DNA of 64,000 nucleotides from Halococcoides cellulosivorans (GCF_003058365.1 NZ_CP028858.1:992001-1056000), one strand, 5' to 3'; numbered from the stretch's first letter, positions 1 through 9,898 are shown. The notes: a model not told the origin generated them from the letters alone. Translations and numbers: made by a program.

Positions 1-587
1 GCGCCCAGATCGTAGTGGGCGATCGCCCGCGGCAGACCCGCCGCGAGCGCGCGGTCCACGCCGCGCTCGACGAGCCACTCGGTCAACGCCGAGCCCTCGT
101 GGCCCGAGTCGAGCGCGTCGCTGGCGACCCGGCACCGGTCGAGCGTCGCGGCGGCGGTCTGGACGACCCATCGATCGCGCGTCGCGGCGTCGACGGCGGT
201 GATCGTCTCCGGCCGGATCGACGAGTAGATCGCGTCGCTGTCCTCGGGTTCGAACGTGCGGGCCTTCCCCGTGAGCGCGACGAACGCCGGCGGGTCGGTG
301 CGTTCGAGAACGCGCTGGGCTTCGGGCTGGTACTGACCGGCATAACAGACGAACGCGCCCGTCGGGTCCGCGATGCGCCCGCGGAGCACGCCGTCGCTGA
401 CCGATTCGACCGACGTGAGCACGCCCACGACGAACACGCGATTGGCGCGGGCCCCGGTCGGGAGCGCGACGTACGTGGGCGCGCGCTCTTCGTCGCTCTC
501 GGAATACGACAGGGTCGCGTCGTCGAACTCCCGGGCGAACACGCGGACGCCGACCTCGCGGCGGCCCGGCCCGTCGTCGGCGCTCAT
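1..587 (-). CDS. RPA-associated protein (OB-fold, COG3390-like), 3' end cut by window edge
   Basis: An open frame runs from an ATG at 587 to the window edge (195 residues seen, no stop). It starts MSADDGPGRREVGVRVFA and has an OB-fold-like beta-rich N-terminal half. Its ATG overlaps the TGA of the RPA gene (ATGA), so the two are translationally coupled. In haloarchaea each RPA gene is typically followed by such an RPA-associated (rpap) gene whose product binds single-stranded DNA together with its RPA. The family call rests mainly on this position and on the visible fold; the C-terminal part lies outside the window. Confidence 0.8.
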   Translation of the reverse strand, partial: MSADDGPGRREVGVRVFAREFDDATLSYSESDEERAPTYVALPTGARANRVFVVGVLTSVESVSDGVLRGRIADPTGAFVCYAGQYQPEAQRVLERTDPPAFVALTGKARTFEPEDSDAIYSSIRPETITAVDAATRDRWVVQTAAATLDRCRVASDALDSGHEGSALTEWLVERGVDRALAAGLPRAIAHYDLG

Positions 588-1846
588 GTGCCCACCTCCT
601 GGAGGGCGGCCCGAGCGAGCGCCGCCGGATCGGCGTCGTTCTCGGTGAGTTCGTCGGCGGTGAGCGTCACGCCGTACTCGTCGACGCTCAGCGTTCCGCG
701 AACGCGATACTCCCGGCCGACGATCCGTTGGGCGATATGCTCTGCGACGACCGACTGGTCCATCGCCTCGCGGGCGGCGTCTTTGGCGTCCTCGACGTCG
801 CCGCCGTACACCCGCTCGGTGAGATCGCTGTCGAGCACGACCGTCGCGCTGTCGGTGCCGTCGTCGAAGACCGCCCGGACCCGGAGGTCGTCGACGCCCT
901 CGACCGCGCCGTGTTCGCGACACTGGCCCGACTGGATCACGCGATTGCAGTCGGGGCAGCGTTCGATCAGGCCCGATCCGTCCCTGAGTTCGAGGACGTG
1001 CCCGATCACCGCGACGTCGAACTGGCCGCCCGAGGCGCGGGCCTCGCGCAGCGTTCGCTCGGGCGCGTCCTCGATCGGCGTGACGCCGGACGCGGTCTCG
1101 ACGGTCGCGTACTCCGAGACGTTGACCGACGGTGCGCCCCGGAACTCCCGGACGAACACGTCCGTCACTCTCACCGTTTCGCCCTCGCCGATCGCGTCGT
1201 GTGGGTCCCAGTCGGTAAAGGGGAGGCGGGCGGTCTCGTCGGCGAGCACGCCACTCAGAATCTCGGTCTCGCCGTCGCGCCCGTCGATCGTGCGGCGCTC
1301 GCACTCCTCGACGCGGGCCTCGACGATCACGCCACGGTCGCCGGGTTCGAGGTCGACCAGATCGGCCTCGCCGCCCACGTCGTAGGGGACGTCGATCGGA
1401 TCGATCGCGGAGACCTGCGTGGACTCGCCGACGTTGAGTTCGGGCTCACCCTCCCACTCGCGGACGCCCGCGTTGCCGAGTTCGACCGCATCGCCGGCCG
1501 TGAGGCCGATGTCGTCCCACGCGGTAAAGGCGATGCGCCCGGTCTCGTCGGCGATCTGGCCCTCGCGGATCACCTGATCCTCGCCCTGGTAGCGGATCGA
1601 TCGCTTCCCGATCCGGAGGATCACACCCGAGACGGTGACCGAACCGTCCTCTGGAGAGACGTCGTCGATCGACACCGGTTCGGGCGCGCCCGACCGGTCG
1701 CCGCTGCCGTACTTGCGTCGCAGACTCTGTTTGGCCTCGTCGAGCGGGACGCTGTAAGAGATCAGGTTCTCCAGATCCTGCTCGATCGCCGCCTGATCGG
1801 CGTCGAGCCCGTCGGCCAGGTCCCGCGCTTCGGCTTCGAGATCCAT
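584..1846 (-). CDS. rpa1: replication factor A (single-stranded DNA-binding protein, RPA1-type)
   Basis: A 420-residue RPA that binds single-stranded DNA in replication and repair. Two clear OB folds are visible (about residues 57-148 and 163-250), each with the pattern of an ADETGR-type strand followed by an acidic D-x-x-D/G loop. A third OB fold contains a zinc-finger-like motif, CPDC at 297-300 followed by C309 and H312. Length, three OB folds and zinc site match the haloarchaeal RPA1 type rather than the shorter RPA3. It is the first gene of a two-gene unit with the downstream RPA-associated protein (4-nt overlap) and is divergent from hflX. The family is certain; the paralogue number is inferred. 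Confidence 0.93.
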   Translation of the reverse strand: MDLEAEARDLADGLDADQAAIEQDLENLISYSVPLDEAKQSLRRKYGSGDRSGAPEPVSIDDVSPEDGSVTVSGVILRIGKRSIRYQGEDQVIREGQIADETGRIAFTAWDDIGLTAGDAVELGNAGVREWEGEPELNVGESTQVSAIDPIDVPYDVGGEADLVDLEPGDRGVIVEARVEECERRTIDGRDGETEILSGVLADETARLPFTDWDPHDAIGEGETVRVTDVFVREFRGAPSVNVSEYATVETASGVTPIEDAPERTLREARASGGQFDVAVIGHVLELRDGSGLIERCPDCNRVIQSGQCREHGAVEGVDDLRVRAVFDDGTDSATVVLDSDLTERVYGGDVEDAKDAAREAMDQSVVAEHIAQRIVGREYRVRGTLSVDEYGVTLTADELTENDADPAALARAALQEVGT

Positions 1847-1962
1847 CTTGGCGGCGATTACGGGGCCACGCTCAAATAACCGCCGTGTCAGATGCCACCG
1901 CCGGGAGCGGACACCGACCGCCGGCGAACGTTCAAATGGATCCCGGCCGTACTGTTCGAGGA

Positions 1963-3273
1963 GTGACGGAGCACACAGCCGATCGCGCGGTGATCGTCAA
2001 ACGCGTCGACGAGGGCACCGCCACCACCGACGAGATCGAACAGCTGGCCCAGTCGGCGGGCTATCACCCGGTCGCGACGATCACGCAGACCCGTACCGAG
2101 GATCCCGCCTTTCACGTCGGCGAGGGGAAAGCCGACGAGATCGCCCGCTGCGTGGCGGCCACCGACGCGGGGATCGTCATCTTCGACAACCAGCTCGGCC
2201 CCTACCAGACGTTCAACCTCGGGAACAAACTCCCCGAGGGCGCCGAGATCCTCGATCGCTTTCGGTTGATCCTCGAAATCTTCGGCCAGCGCGCGACGAC
2301 CCGACCCGCACAGCTCCAGGTCGAACTCGCGGAGTTGCGCTACGAACTCCCGCGCGCGGAGGCCAAAGCCAGTCTGGCCAAACGCGAGGAACGGCCCGGG
2401 TTCATGGGGCTGGGCGAGTACGACGAGTCCCGCGAACGCGACATCAAGGCCCGCATTTCGCGCATTCGTGACGAACTCGACTCCGTCCAGGACGACGCGA
2501 AGCGCCGCCGCGAGACCCGCCGCGAGTCGGGGTTCGATCTCGTCGCACTCGCGGGCTACACCAACGCCGGGAAATCGACGCTATTGCGCCGTCTCGCCGT
2601 CGATCACGCCGTCGAGGAGAACGCCGAGAAACACCCCGATCTGCCCGAGACGGCGGCCTCCGAGGACCGACTGTTCACGACCCTGGAGACGACGACGCGG
2701 CGGGCCGACATCGACCGGCGTGACGTGCTCGTCACCGACACGGTCGGGTTCATCTCGTCGTTGCCTCACTGGCTGGTCGAGTCGTTCCGCTCGACGCTCG
2801 ACTCGGTGTATCGGGCCGATCTGGTCTTGCTCGTCGTCGACGTGAGCGAGTCGGTCGACGCGATCCACGAGAAACTCGTCACCGCCCACGACACGCTCTC
2901 CGAGCGCAACGAAGCGCCGATCTTGACGGTGCTCAACAAGACCGATCTGATCGACGACGCGGACCTCGACCGCAAGCGCGCGGCGCTGTCGGCGCTCGCG
3001 CCCGATCCGGTCGCCGTCAGCGCGCGGACCGGCGACGGCGTCGCGGCGCTCACGGATGCGATCGACGACCGCTTGCCGGACCTCGTCGAAGAACGGATCG
3101 TCGTGCCGCTGTCGGACGATTCGATGAGCGTCATCTCCTGGATCCACGACAACGCCCACGTGACCGACGTGGAGTACGGCGAGCAGGCCGTCGTGGAGTT
3201 CGAGGCCAAGCCCGCGACCATCGAGCGCGCGCGATCGAAAGTCCAGTCGCTGCCCGCGCCTGGGTCGGTCTGA
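1963..3273 (+). CDS. hflX: ribosome-associated GTPase HflX
   Basis: HflX is a TRAFAC-class GTPase that binds the 50S subunit and rescues or splits stalled ribosomes. With the GTG start at 1963 it has 437 residues: an N-terminal HflX domain with the DNQLGPYQTFNLGN-type signature, a basic coiled-coil linker (DIKARISRIRDELDS), then the G domain with G1 GYTNAGKST (about 198-206), G3 DTVGF (259-263) and G4 NKTD (325-328). The GTG was chosen because VTEHTADRAVIVKRVDEG aligns with the usual family start; an in-frame ATG at 1936 and an upstream start at 1885 would add unconserved residues. It is transcribed divergently from rpa1. Confidence 0.93.
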   Translation: MTEHTADRAVIVKRVDEGTATTDEIEQLAQSAGYHPVATITQTRTEDPAFHVGEGKADEIARCVAATDAGIVIFDNQLGPYQTFNLGNKLPEGAEILDRFRLILEIFGQRATTRPAQLQVELAELRYELPRAEAKASLAKREERPGFMGLGEYDESRERDIKARISRIRDELDSVQDDAKRRRETRRESGFDLVALAGYTNAGKSTLLRRLAVDHAVEENAEKHPDLPETAASEDRLFTTLETTTRRADIDRRDVLVTDTVGFISSLPHWLVESFRSTLDSVYRADLVLLVVDVSESVDAIHEKLVTAHDTLSERNEAPILTVLNKTDLIDDADLDRKRAALSALAPDPVAVSARTGDGVAALTDAIDDRLPDLVEERIVVPLSDDSMSVISWIHDNAHVTDVEYGEQAVVEFEAKPATIERARSKVQSLPAPGSV

Positions 3274-3302
3274 CCCGCGGGCCGTGACGTTCCGGGCGCG
3301 CA

Positions 3303-4550
3303 TCAGGCCGTCTCGGTCTCGCTGTTTTCGCCCGCCAAATCGTGATTGGCCCAGACACAGGCCCCGAGCACGAGCAACGACCCCACGAGCGGAGCCTGGA
3401 TGCGTCGCAAGACGCTCTCGGCCACCCACTGGGTAAGTCCGCCGAGTGCGCCAGGGAGGCTGGTCGCGAGAGCGGCCAGCGGGCCCGGCGGGACCGCGAG
3501 CCAGACGAGGAGTGTGCCAACCGCGAGCGGACGGATCGCCGGGTGGTCCTCGATGCGGACGGCGACGAGGACGAGCACAGGGACGGCGAGTGTGAAATAA
3601 AACGATTCGAGCGGGACGACCGCGAGCAAGCCGACGACGGTGGCGAGCAGCGCCGTCTCGACGCCGACCGGATCGTCGAGGTGTCGGTAACACGCCAGTA
3701 CGGGCGGGGCGACGATCGCGAGTGCGCCGATCCAGAGGCCCGTCCCACGGACGCCGAGCGCCGCGAGCGGGCGCATGAGCGTGACTGCCCCCGGCCAGAG
3801 CGACGGGCCGTCCGCGAACGCCGCCGTCGATGATTCGTCGAGCAGGACGGTCGTGACGTACGCCTGGGTCAGGTCGACGCCGATCGCGAGGCTGGCGAGC
3901 CACCCGCCGGCGACGACGAGCACGGCGACCGCGAGCGCGCGCCAGGACCGCTTGGCGGCCAGCCACGCCCACGCACCCGCCGGATACACTTTGACGAACG
4001 CGGCCAGTCCCAGGCCAAGTCCTGCGCGTCGTGGCCGGCCGCTGAGAGCCACGAGACAGCCACCGACGGCGCTGAGAGCGATCAGCGGCGAGAGCTGTCC
4101 CATCACGAGCGCGCTCGCGACGGGCCCGGCGACGAGGATCGTGAGTCCGGCCAGCGCCCGGTCGGTCGCCGGGAGCGGTGGCAGCCGGTCGTCGACGAGC
4201 CAGGCCAGGGTGAGCAGGGCCAACACGTTCACGCCGCTCTGGACGAGGAAGGCTCCGGTCGGGCCGATCGCGCCGTAGACGGTCGCCAGCACGGCGATCA
4301 CGGGCGGATACCGGAATCGAAAGCCGGGATGATCCACCGGGTGGACCGCGTAGACGGCCTCGCCGTCGAGGAGTGCGCGCCCGGCGCGAGCGTAGACGTC
4401 GGTCGCGATGCCGATCTGGTCGGGCCGGACGAGTACGAGCGAGAGGACACTTCCTACTCCCGCGAGGAGGCCCCCGACGAGTGCGATTCGGACCCACAGC
4501 CGTCCGTTCGCTGGCCCGACCGCTCGATCCGTGATCGGGCGCCGGTCCAT
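3303..4550 (-). CDS. GT87-like (DUF2029) polytopic membrane glycosyltransferase
   Basis: A 415-residue membrane protein with about ten hydrophobic segments. An N-terminal loop carries the GT87/DUF2029 pattern: an acidic D-x-Y stretch (TDVYARAGRALLDGEAVY) followed by FRFRYPP. Members of this family are polyprenyl-phosphate-dependent mannosyltransferases of the GT-C fold, but the sugar and acceptor cannot be read from this sequence. The ATG at 4550 is preferred over an upstream in-frame start at 4607, because a TTAAAT element near 4619-4624 would place the transcript start downstream of 4607. It converges on hflX and is divergent from the TrmB-family gene, with no pathway partner beside it. Confidence 0.75.
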   Translation of the reverse strand: MDRRPITDRAVGPANGRLWVRIALVGGLLAGVGSVLSLVLVRPDQIGIATDVYARAGRALLDGEAVYAVHPVDHPGFRFRYPPVIAVLATVYGAIGPTGAFLVQSGVNVLALLTLAWLVDDRLPPLPATDRALAGLTILVAGPVASALVMGQLSPLIALSAVGGCLVALSGRPRRAGLGLGLAAFVKVYPAGAWAWLAAKRSWRALAVAVLVVAGGWLASLAIGVDLTQAYVTTVLLDESSTAAFADGPSLWPGAVTLMRPLAALGVRGTGLWIGALAIVAPPVLACYRHLDDPVGVETALLATVVGLLAVVPLESFYFTLAVPVLVLVAVRIEDHPAIRPLAVGTLLVWLAVPPGPLAALATSLPGALGGLTQWVAESVLRRIQAPLVGSLLVLGACVWANHDLAGENSETETA

Positions 4551-4690
4551 GCCCTGGCTGAGCACGGCGCTCAAAGAAAGCTGACGGTCCGACTCGCGAG
4601 ACCGCAAGACGAAGGCAACATTTAACCGATACTGGACTCTCCAGAGGACATAATGCGGCCGGTGAGAGAACAGTCGGATCGTCGAGGGAG

Positions 4691-5767
4691 GTGTCGGCGG
4701 TGGATCGGGACGCGTTGAGTGCGGTCCTCGAAGATGCGGGCCTATCGCAGTACCAGGCCGAAGCGTACGTCACGGTGCTCGAACACGGGTCAGCGACGGC
4801 GACCGACGTCGCGAACGACAGCGAGGTGCCCGATCCCCGGATCTACGACGTGCTCCGGGACCTCGAACAACAGGGCTACGTCGAGACCTACCAGCAGGAC
4901 TCGCTTCGCGTCCGGGCGTTCAGTCCGGAACGGATCCGGTCTGACCTCCGCGATCGTGCCACACAGTTCGAATCCGCCGCCGACGAGATCGATCGCCGCT
5001 GGGAAGAGCCGTCGGTCGAATCCCACTCGGTCAACTTCGTCAAGCGCGAGCAGACCGTACTCGATCACGCCGAGGCCGCCATCGACGACGCCGAGTGTCA
5101 GGTGATGGTCGCGGCGAGTGCCGACCAGATCGACCACCTCGACCGGGCGCTCGGGGCCGCCGTCGATCGCGGCGTCTACGTGATGGTCGTGGTGTCCCCG
5201 ACCGAGGGCTGCTGTCTGCGTGATCGGATCGAATCGGGCGGCCTGGCGTCGTCGCTTCGTGTCCGGCCCGATCCGACGCCGTTTCTCACGCTGGTCGATC
5301 GGACGATCACGTGTTTCGCCCCGCACGACATGTCGCTGAACCGGTTCGGGATCATCGTCGACGCACCGAGCCACGCGTTCATCTTCCGGTGGTTTTACAC
5401 CGTCGCGATCTGGGAGACGGCGACGCAAGCGTTCGAGCGCGCTCACGATGCCGTCCGGATCTGTGTCAACCTCGGCCGGTGTGTTCGAGAACTCCGCCCG
5501 ATCCTGGCCGACGGCGCGACGGTTCGAGCGACAGTCCACGGCGCGAACACCCGGACCGGCGAGGCGGCCACGCTGACCGGGCGGATCACGGACGTCACGG
5601 TGCCGGGCGCGGCCGACACCGACGGAACGACGCCGACCGCTCACGGCTCCGGCCCGACTCTGGAAATCGAGGTCGACGGTGACCGCGTCGCGGTCGGTGA
5701 CTGGGGCGCGATCGTCGAACCGTACGAGGCGATGCGGATCGAGATCAGGTCGATCGACTGGCCCTGA
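4691..5767 (+). CDS. TrmB-family transcriptional regulator
   Basis: A 358-residue protein with an N-terminal TrmB-type winged helix (about residues 10-75, LEDAGLSQYQAEAYVTVLEH then PDPRIYDVLRDLEQQGYVE), a short amphipathic dimerisation helix, and a long C-terminal domain of the TrmB sugar-binding/PLD-like type ending in a small beta barrel. Family members in archaea control sugar transport and central carbon metabolism in response to sugars. GTG at 4691 follows a purine-rich GAGGGAG; a second GTG at 4700 is possible. No sugar transporter or glycosidase is adjacent, so the regulon is probably elsewhere. The next gene, folD, is co-directional but separated. Confidence 0.85.
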   Translation: MSAVDRDALSAVLEDAGLSQYQAEAYVTVLEHGSATATDVANDSEVPDPRIYDVLRDLEQQGYVETYQQDSLRVRAFSPERIRSDLRDRATQFESAADEIDRRWEEPSVESHSVNFVKREQTVLDHAEAAIDDAECQVMVAASADQIDHLDRALGAAVDRGVYVMVVVSPTEGCCLRDRIESGGLASSLRVRPDPTPFLTLVDRTITCFAPHDMSLNRFGIIVDAPSHAFIFRWFYTVAIWETATQAFERAHDAVRICVNLGRCVRELRPILADGATVRATVHGANTRTGEAATLTGRITDVTVPGAADTDGTTPTAHGSGPTLEIEVDGDRVAVGDWGAIVEPYEAMRIEIRSIDWP

Positions 5768-5804
5768 TCGGGACGTTCTTGGGCCCGCCGACCGGTGATC
5801 CGGT

Positions 5805-6692
5805 ATGACGACCGTCATCGACGGCAACGCCGTCGCGAGCGACCTGCGCGACCGACTGACTGGCCGTATCGACGACCTCGCGACCGAAGGTGTGACCCCG
5901 ACGCTCGCGACCGTCCTGATGAGTGACGATCCCGCCAGCGAGACGTACGTCTCGATGAAACAGTCCGACTGCGAGGAAGTCGGCATCGCGACCCGCGACG
6001 TCGAGATCGATCCCGATGCGCCCGCCGAGCGCCTGTTCGACACCCTCGACGACCTCAACAGCGATCCCGAGGTCGACGGCGTGCTCGTCCAGATGCCCAC
6101 GCCCGATCAGGTCGCGGACAGCGAGGTGATCCGTCGTCTCGACCCGATGAAAGACGTCGACGGCTTCCATCCCGAGAACGTCGGCCTGCTCGTCCGCGGT
6201 GATCCCCGCTACAAGCCCTGTACGCCCCACGGCGTCCAGCACCTCCTCGATCACGCCGGTGTCGAGACCGAAGGGGCCGACGTGGTCATCGTCGGCCGGT
6301 CGAACATCGTCGGCAAGCCGCTCGCGAACATGCTCCTCCAGAAAACAGCGGGCGGGAACGCGACCGTGACGGTCTGTCACTCCCGGACCGACGACCTGGC
6401 CGCACACACCGGCCGTGCGGACATCGTCGTCGCCGCCGCGGGCGTGCCCGAACTCGTCGACGGGTCGATGCTGGCCGAGGACTCTGTCGTGATCGACGTC
6501 GGCGTCAATCGCGTCGAGACCGAGGATGGTAGCACACTCGTCGGTGACGTCGCCTTCGACAGCGCCAGCGAACTCGCGAGCGCGATCACGCCGGTGCCCG
6601 GTGGCGTCGGCCCGATGACGCGGGCCATGCTCCTCTACAATACGGTCAAGGCCGCCCACCTCCGTCGCGATCTGGCGTTCGACGGTCTCTGA
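5805..6692 (+). CDS. folD: bifunctional methylene-tetrahydrofolate dehydrogenase / methenyl-tetrahydrofolate cyclohydrolase FolD
   Basis: FolD interconverts 5,10-methylene-THF, methenyl-THF and 10-formyl-THF in the cytoplasm for one-carbon metabolism. The 295-residue length fits the family. Visible motifs are SETYVSMKQSDCEEVGI, with the Tyr and Lys of the active site, the QMPTPDQ loop, the PMKDVDGFHPENVG signature, PCTPHG, the VVIVGRSNIVGKPLANML nucleotide-binding turn and the C-terminal PVPGGVGPMT. It is a single gene between a TrmB-type regulator and a lipid reductase gene. Folate-linked genes of this type occur in many haloarchaea. Confidence 0.95.
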   Translation: MTTVIDGNAVASDLRDRLTGRIDDLATEGVTPTLATVLMSDDPASETYVSMKQSDCEEVGIATRDVEIDPDAPAERLFDTLDDLNSDPEVDGVLVQMPTPDQVADSEVIRRLDPMKDVDGFHPENVGLLVRGDPRYKPCTPHGVQHLLDHAGVETEGADVVIVGRSNIVGKPLANMLLQKTAGGNATVTVCHSRTDDLAAHTGRADIVVAAAGVPELVDGSMLAEDSVVIDVGVNRVETEDGSTLVGDVAFDSASELASAITPVPGGVGPMTRAMLLYNTVKAAHLRRDLAFDGL

Positions 6693-6815
6693 GGCGCCGT
6701 CGATGAGGCTGCCATCCGTCCGTCTCGTGGGCTGAGTCACGGCGGGCGCGCTTAATGTGGCGAAGACCGCCGCTTCACGGCAGGTTTTTGTGAGCGCCCG
6801 GACAACCGTGGGTCA

Positions 6816-8189
6816 ATGCCGACCGAACGGTACGACGTCGTCGTCGTCGGCGGTGGGACAGGAGGGACGTTCGCCGCTGTGACCGCCGCCCGGGCGGGCG
6901 CGTCGGTCGTCCTCCTCGAACGCAAGTCCGAATCGGAGGCCGGCCACATCGCCTGTGGAGACGCGATCAAAGGCCAGGACACCTTCCCCGACGTGATCGA
7001 CCGCCAGCGGTTACGTGACGAGGCGTTCACCAACGAGGGCGTCACCCACGCCCTCTTCGAGGTGCCAAAGACCGGCCAGACGCTGGATTACGACTTCGGG
7101 GGTGTCGCGGGGTCGGTCCTCGACCGCAAGCGCTACGGCGAGATTCTCCTCGAAGAGACGATCGAGGCCGGTGTCGACATCCACTACGACACCGTCGTCA
7201 ACGACGTGATCCAGGACGGCGTCCAGGTCACGGGCGTCGAGGCCGTCAGCGAGGGGACGCCGACGACCTACGAGGCCGACGTGGTCATCGACGCGGCGGG
7301 GGCGCTCTCCTTGCTCCAGGACGTCGCGGATCTGGACGAGGCGACCTTCGACACGAACGTCACCTACTCGCAGTTCTGTTCGGCGTATCGTGAGGTCATC
7401 AGCGTCGACGAACCGGTCGAGTGGTCGGACGCCATCGTGTTCAAGCCCACCGCGGAACTCGGCTATCTCTGGTATTTCCCGCGCACCCCCACGGAGATCA
7501 ACGTCGGCGTGGGCTTCCAGATGACCGAGGAACCGATGCAACTCGTCCGGGCGATCCGCGAGGACGTCCAGAACCGCTCGGAGTTCGAAAACGCCACCGT
7601 CGAGGACAAACTCGGCGCTGCGCTTCCGACGCGGCGCCCGTACGACTCGGGGGTCGCGCCGGGGTATATCGCCGTCGGTGACGCCGCCGCGCACGTCAAT
7701 CCGACGACCGGTGGCGGCATTCCCGGTGCGGCGAAAGGCGGGCACTGGGCGGGGGAGGTCGCTGCGTCTGCCATTGCCGACGGCGACGTGAGCGAGGCCG
7801 GCCTCTGGGAGTACAACCACCGCGTCCAGACCGACTTCGGAAAGCGCTTCGCCGCGATGGATCTGTACAACATCTTCGGGACGGCCCGCGATATCGACGA
7901 TCTGGTCGATCTGCTCGCGGCGATGCCCGCCCAGCAGTTGATCGACGTCATCGGGAAGAAAGGCGAGGCATCGATGAACCTGGGCCTGAAACTCAAGGTC
8001 CTCGTGAAGACCCTCGGACACTGGGGCACCCTGCGTGACGTCTATCGGGTCAACGACCGGGCGTCCGAACTCAAGTCCATCTACGACGACTACCCGACCG
8101 ATCCCGACGCCTACCACGCCTGGCTCGACCGCCGCGATTCCTTCATGGACGACTACTACGATCTCGTCGGCGCGGAGCCCAAGTACTGA
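6816..8189 (+). CDS. geranylgeranyl reductase-family flavoprotein (digeranylgeranylglycerophospholipid reductase type)
   Basis: A 457-residue FAD-dependent reductase. The N-terminal Rossmann motif is VVVVGGGTGGTFAAVTAARAG, followed by the acidic end of strand two in LLERK. A second FAD motif is GYIAVGDAAAHVNPTTGGGI, and the GCGDAIKG-like stretch with the conserved Cys (HIACGDAIKG) is present. Enzymes of this family saturate the isoprenoid chains of archaeal membrane lipids or hydrogenate related isoprenoids (menaquinone, chlorophyll or dolichol side chains). Haloarchaea carry several paralogues, so the exact substrate is uncertain. The gene stands alone downstream of folD. Confidence 0.85.
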   Translation: MPTERYDVVVVGGGTGGTFAAVTAARAGASVVLLERKSESEAGHIACGDAIKGQDTFPDVIDRQRLRDEAFTNEGVTHALFEVPKTGQTLDYDFGGVAGSVLDRKRYGEILLEETIEAGVDIHYDTVVNDVIQDGVQVTGVEAVSEGTPTTYEADVVIDAAGALSLLQDVADLDEATFDTNVTYSQFCSAYREVISVDEPVEWSDAIVFKPTAELGYLWYFPRTPTEINVGVGFQMTEEPMQLVRAIREDVQNRSEFENATVEDKLGAALPTRRPYDSGVAPGYIAVGDAAAHVNPTTGGGIPGAAKGGHWAGEVAASAIADGDVSEAGLWEYNHRVQTDFGKRFAAMDLYNIFGTARDIDDLVDLLAAMPAQQLIDVIGKKGEASMNLGLKLKVLVKTLGHWGTLRDVYRVNDRASELKSIYDDYPTDPDAYHAWLDRRDSFMDDYYDLVGAEPKY

Positions 8190-8482
8190 GTCGGTCGATC
8201 GGGCCGTGTCGAGTCTGTTCACCGCTGTTGTGAGGCGACCGTTTCCGACGCTCCAGCGACCGCCCCGACCGGCCGATCGATCGGGTCCGATACCGCGATT
8301 GATACTCCGAATCGAAGATACCTTCCGGGCCGCCCCCTGTCGGTCGAACAGTGGACTCGGATCCGAGTCAACCGGTTATAGTATGTGAGAACTGGACCGA
8401 AGCATTAACCCAGAGTCGCGGGAAAAATAGTGATGATTGTTCCCATGGGACGTCAGATCACGACACGCCGAGGTGACGGGGT

Positions 8483-9862
8483 ATGAGTCTGGCGCGGTCG
8501 GTGGCGACGGTGTTGCTCGCGGGCCTGTTGTTCGCGTCGGTCCTGGGGGCGAACGCGACGGTGGCCGCCGACCAGACCGTCCTCGACGACGAGTTCGTTG
8601 CCGATCGACTGACCGACAGTGAGGTGACCGCGAGCGTCTCCGAGTCGTTGCTCGACGGAGTGGGCGACCAGCAGAGTGCGTTCGTCGACGACCGCGTCGA
8701 GAGCGTCGTCGAGGGCTACGTCGCGTCTCAGACCGATGCGCTCGTCTCGGAGGTGTACGCGTACCTCCACGGTGATCGCGCGGAGTTGACGCTCACGGTC
8801 GAGACCGCGCCGCTGATCGAGAACCTCTCGGCGGCCGCCGAACAGCGCGTCCGTGAGGAGGACCCGATCGCGCTCGTTCGGAACTACTCCGAGGGCTCGA
8901 TCGAGGAGCGCTTCGCCGGATCGACGTCGGTGACCAGCGACGATCTGGCGCGGTTGGACGACAACGCGAGTTCCTACGAGACGGTCCGGACGGAGGTGCG
9001 GGCTGACATCCGAGAGCGCGTGGTCGATGAACTGGTCGACGAACTGTACGCCGAGGTCACAACCGACGAACTGCTCGCGCTCGTGATCGACGACTACGAT
9101 CCCACGGCCTACTCCGACGCCGAGAAACAGCGACTGCTCGACGAGTACGACGCGGAGATTCGGGCGGCGCTCGAACAGCGCGTCGAACAGACTCGGGGCG
9201 AGGAGATCGATCGTCGCGTCCAGTCACGACTCGACGACCTGGCCGGATCGGTCTCGACGGACGAAGCGGACAACGTCTCCGCGGCGGCGACGGCGATGGG
9301 CGGCACCTACGTGCAGGGGGTCGCAGGCGAGATGGACTACGCCACGTTCGACACGCAGGTGACCGCGGCACAGGACACCCTCGCCGTCGCCGTCGGGGAT
9401 CGAGTCGCCGCCGACCTCCAGGCGCAACTGCCCGCAGAGATGGCGCTCGCGGAGTCGATGCCCGCCGAACAACGCTCCCAACTCGACACCGTCGCGAGCG
9501 CCGTCCAACTGCTCGACGTGCTGGTGTTCGTCTTCCCCGTCATCGCGATCGCTGCGATCGGCCTGCTCTTCTTGCTCACGGGATCGATCGGCCGGACCGC
9601 CGGCGTCACCGGTGTGACGCTTACGATCGTGGGCGTGCTCACCGTCGGCGGGTCGCTGATCGGCCGATCGCTGCTCGCAGACCGCCTGGCGGCGCTGCCC
9701 GAACCGATCGGCGGCGTGATCGAGTCGTTCGCCCTCGATACGATCGGTCAGGTGAGCGCCCAGTCGCTGTGGGTCCTGGTCGTGGGCCTCGCGTTCGTCG
9801 TGGTGGCCGTCGGCGTGCGATACCGCTCTCGAACCGAGTCGACCGTCGATCCGATGGCCTGA
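8483..9862 (+). CDS. secreted/membrane protein of unknown function with large extracytoplasmic domain
   Basis: A 459-residue protein that I do not recognise. It starts with a Sec-type signal or anchor (about residues 1-28, MSLARSVATVLLAGLLFASV). About 310 residues of acidic, mostly helical sequence follow, rich in DEL/VDELVDELY-like heptads, which would lie outside the cell. The C-terminus has three hydrophobic segments (around 342-368, 372-398 and 426-448) and a short basic tail (RYRSRTESTVDPMA). The layout resembles haloarchaeal stalk-like membrane proteins with a helical ectodomain. The ATG at 8483 is the only start directly before the signal sequence. It is convergent with aroC. Confidence 0.6.
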   Translation: MSLARSVATVLLAGLLFASVLGANATVAADQTVLDDEFVADRLTDSEVTASVSESLLDGVGDQQSAFVDDRVESVVEGYVASQTDALVSEVYAYLHGDRAELTLTVETAPLIENLSAAAEQRVREEDPIALVRNYSEGSIEERFAGSTSVTSDDLARLDDNASSYETVRTEVRADIRERVVDELVDELYAEVTTDELLALVIDDYDPTAYSDAEKQRLLDEYDAEIRAALEQRVEQTRGEEIDRRVQSRLDDLAGSVSTDEADNVSAAATAMGGTYVQGVAGEMDYATFDTQVTAAQDTLAVAVGDRVAADLQAQLPAEMALAESMPAEQRSQLDTVASAVQLLDVLVFVFPVIAIAAIGLLFLLTGSIGRTAGVTGVTLTIVGVLTVGGSLIGRSLLADRLAALPEPIGGVIESFALDTIGQVSAQSLWVLVVGLAFVVVAVGVRYRSRTESTVDPMA

Positions 9863-9898
9863 GCCACGCGTCGCGATCCGTTCTCAGGGCGTGCCCAG

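Noticed and set aside
2581-4773. 730-residue minus-strand frame across hflX and the GT87-like gene
   Set aside because: It overlaps both the hflX G domain and the GT87-like gene and is Arg/Pro/Gly-rich with no motif, the usual composition of shadow frames here.
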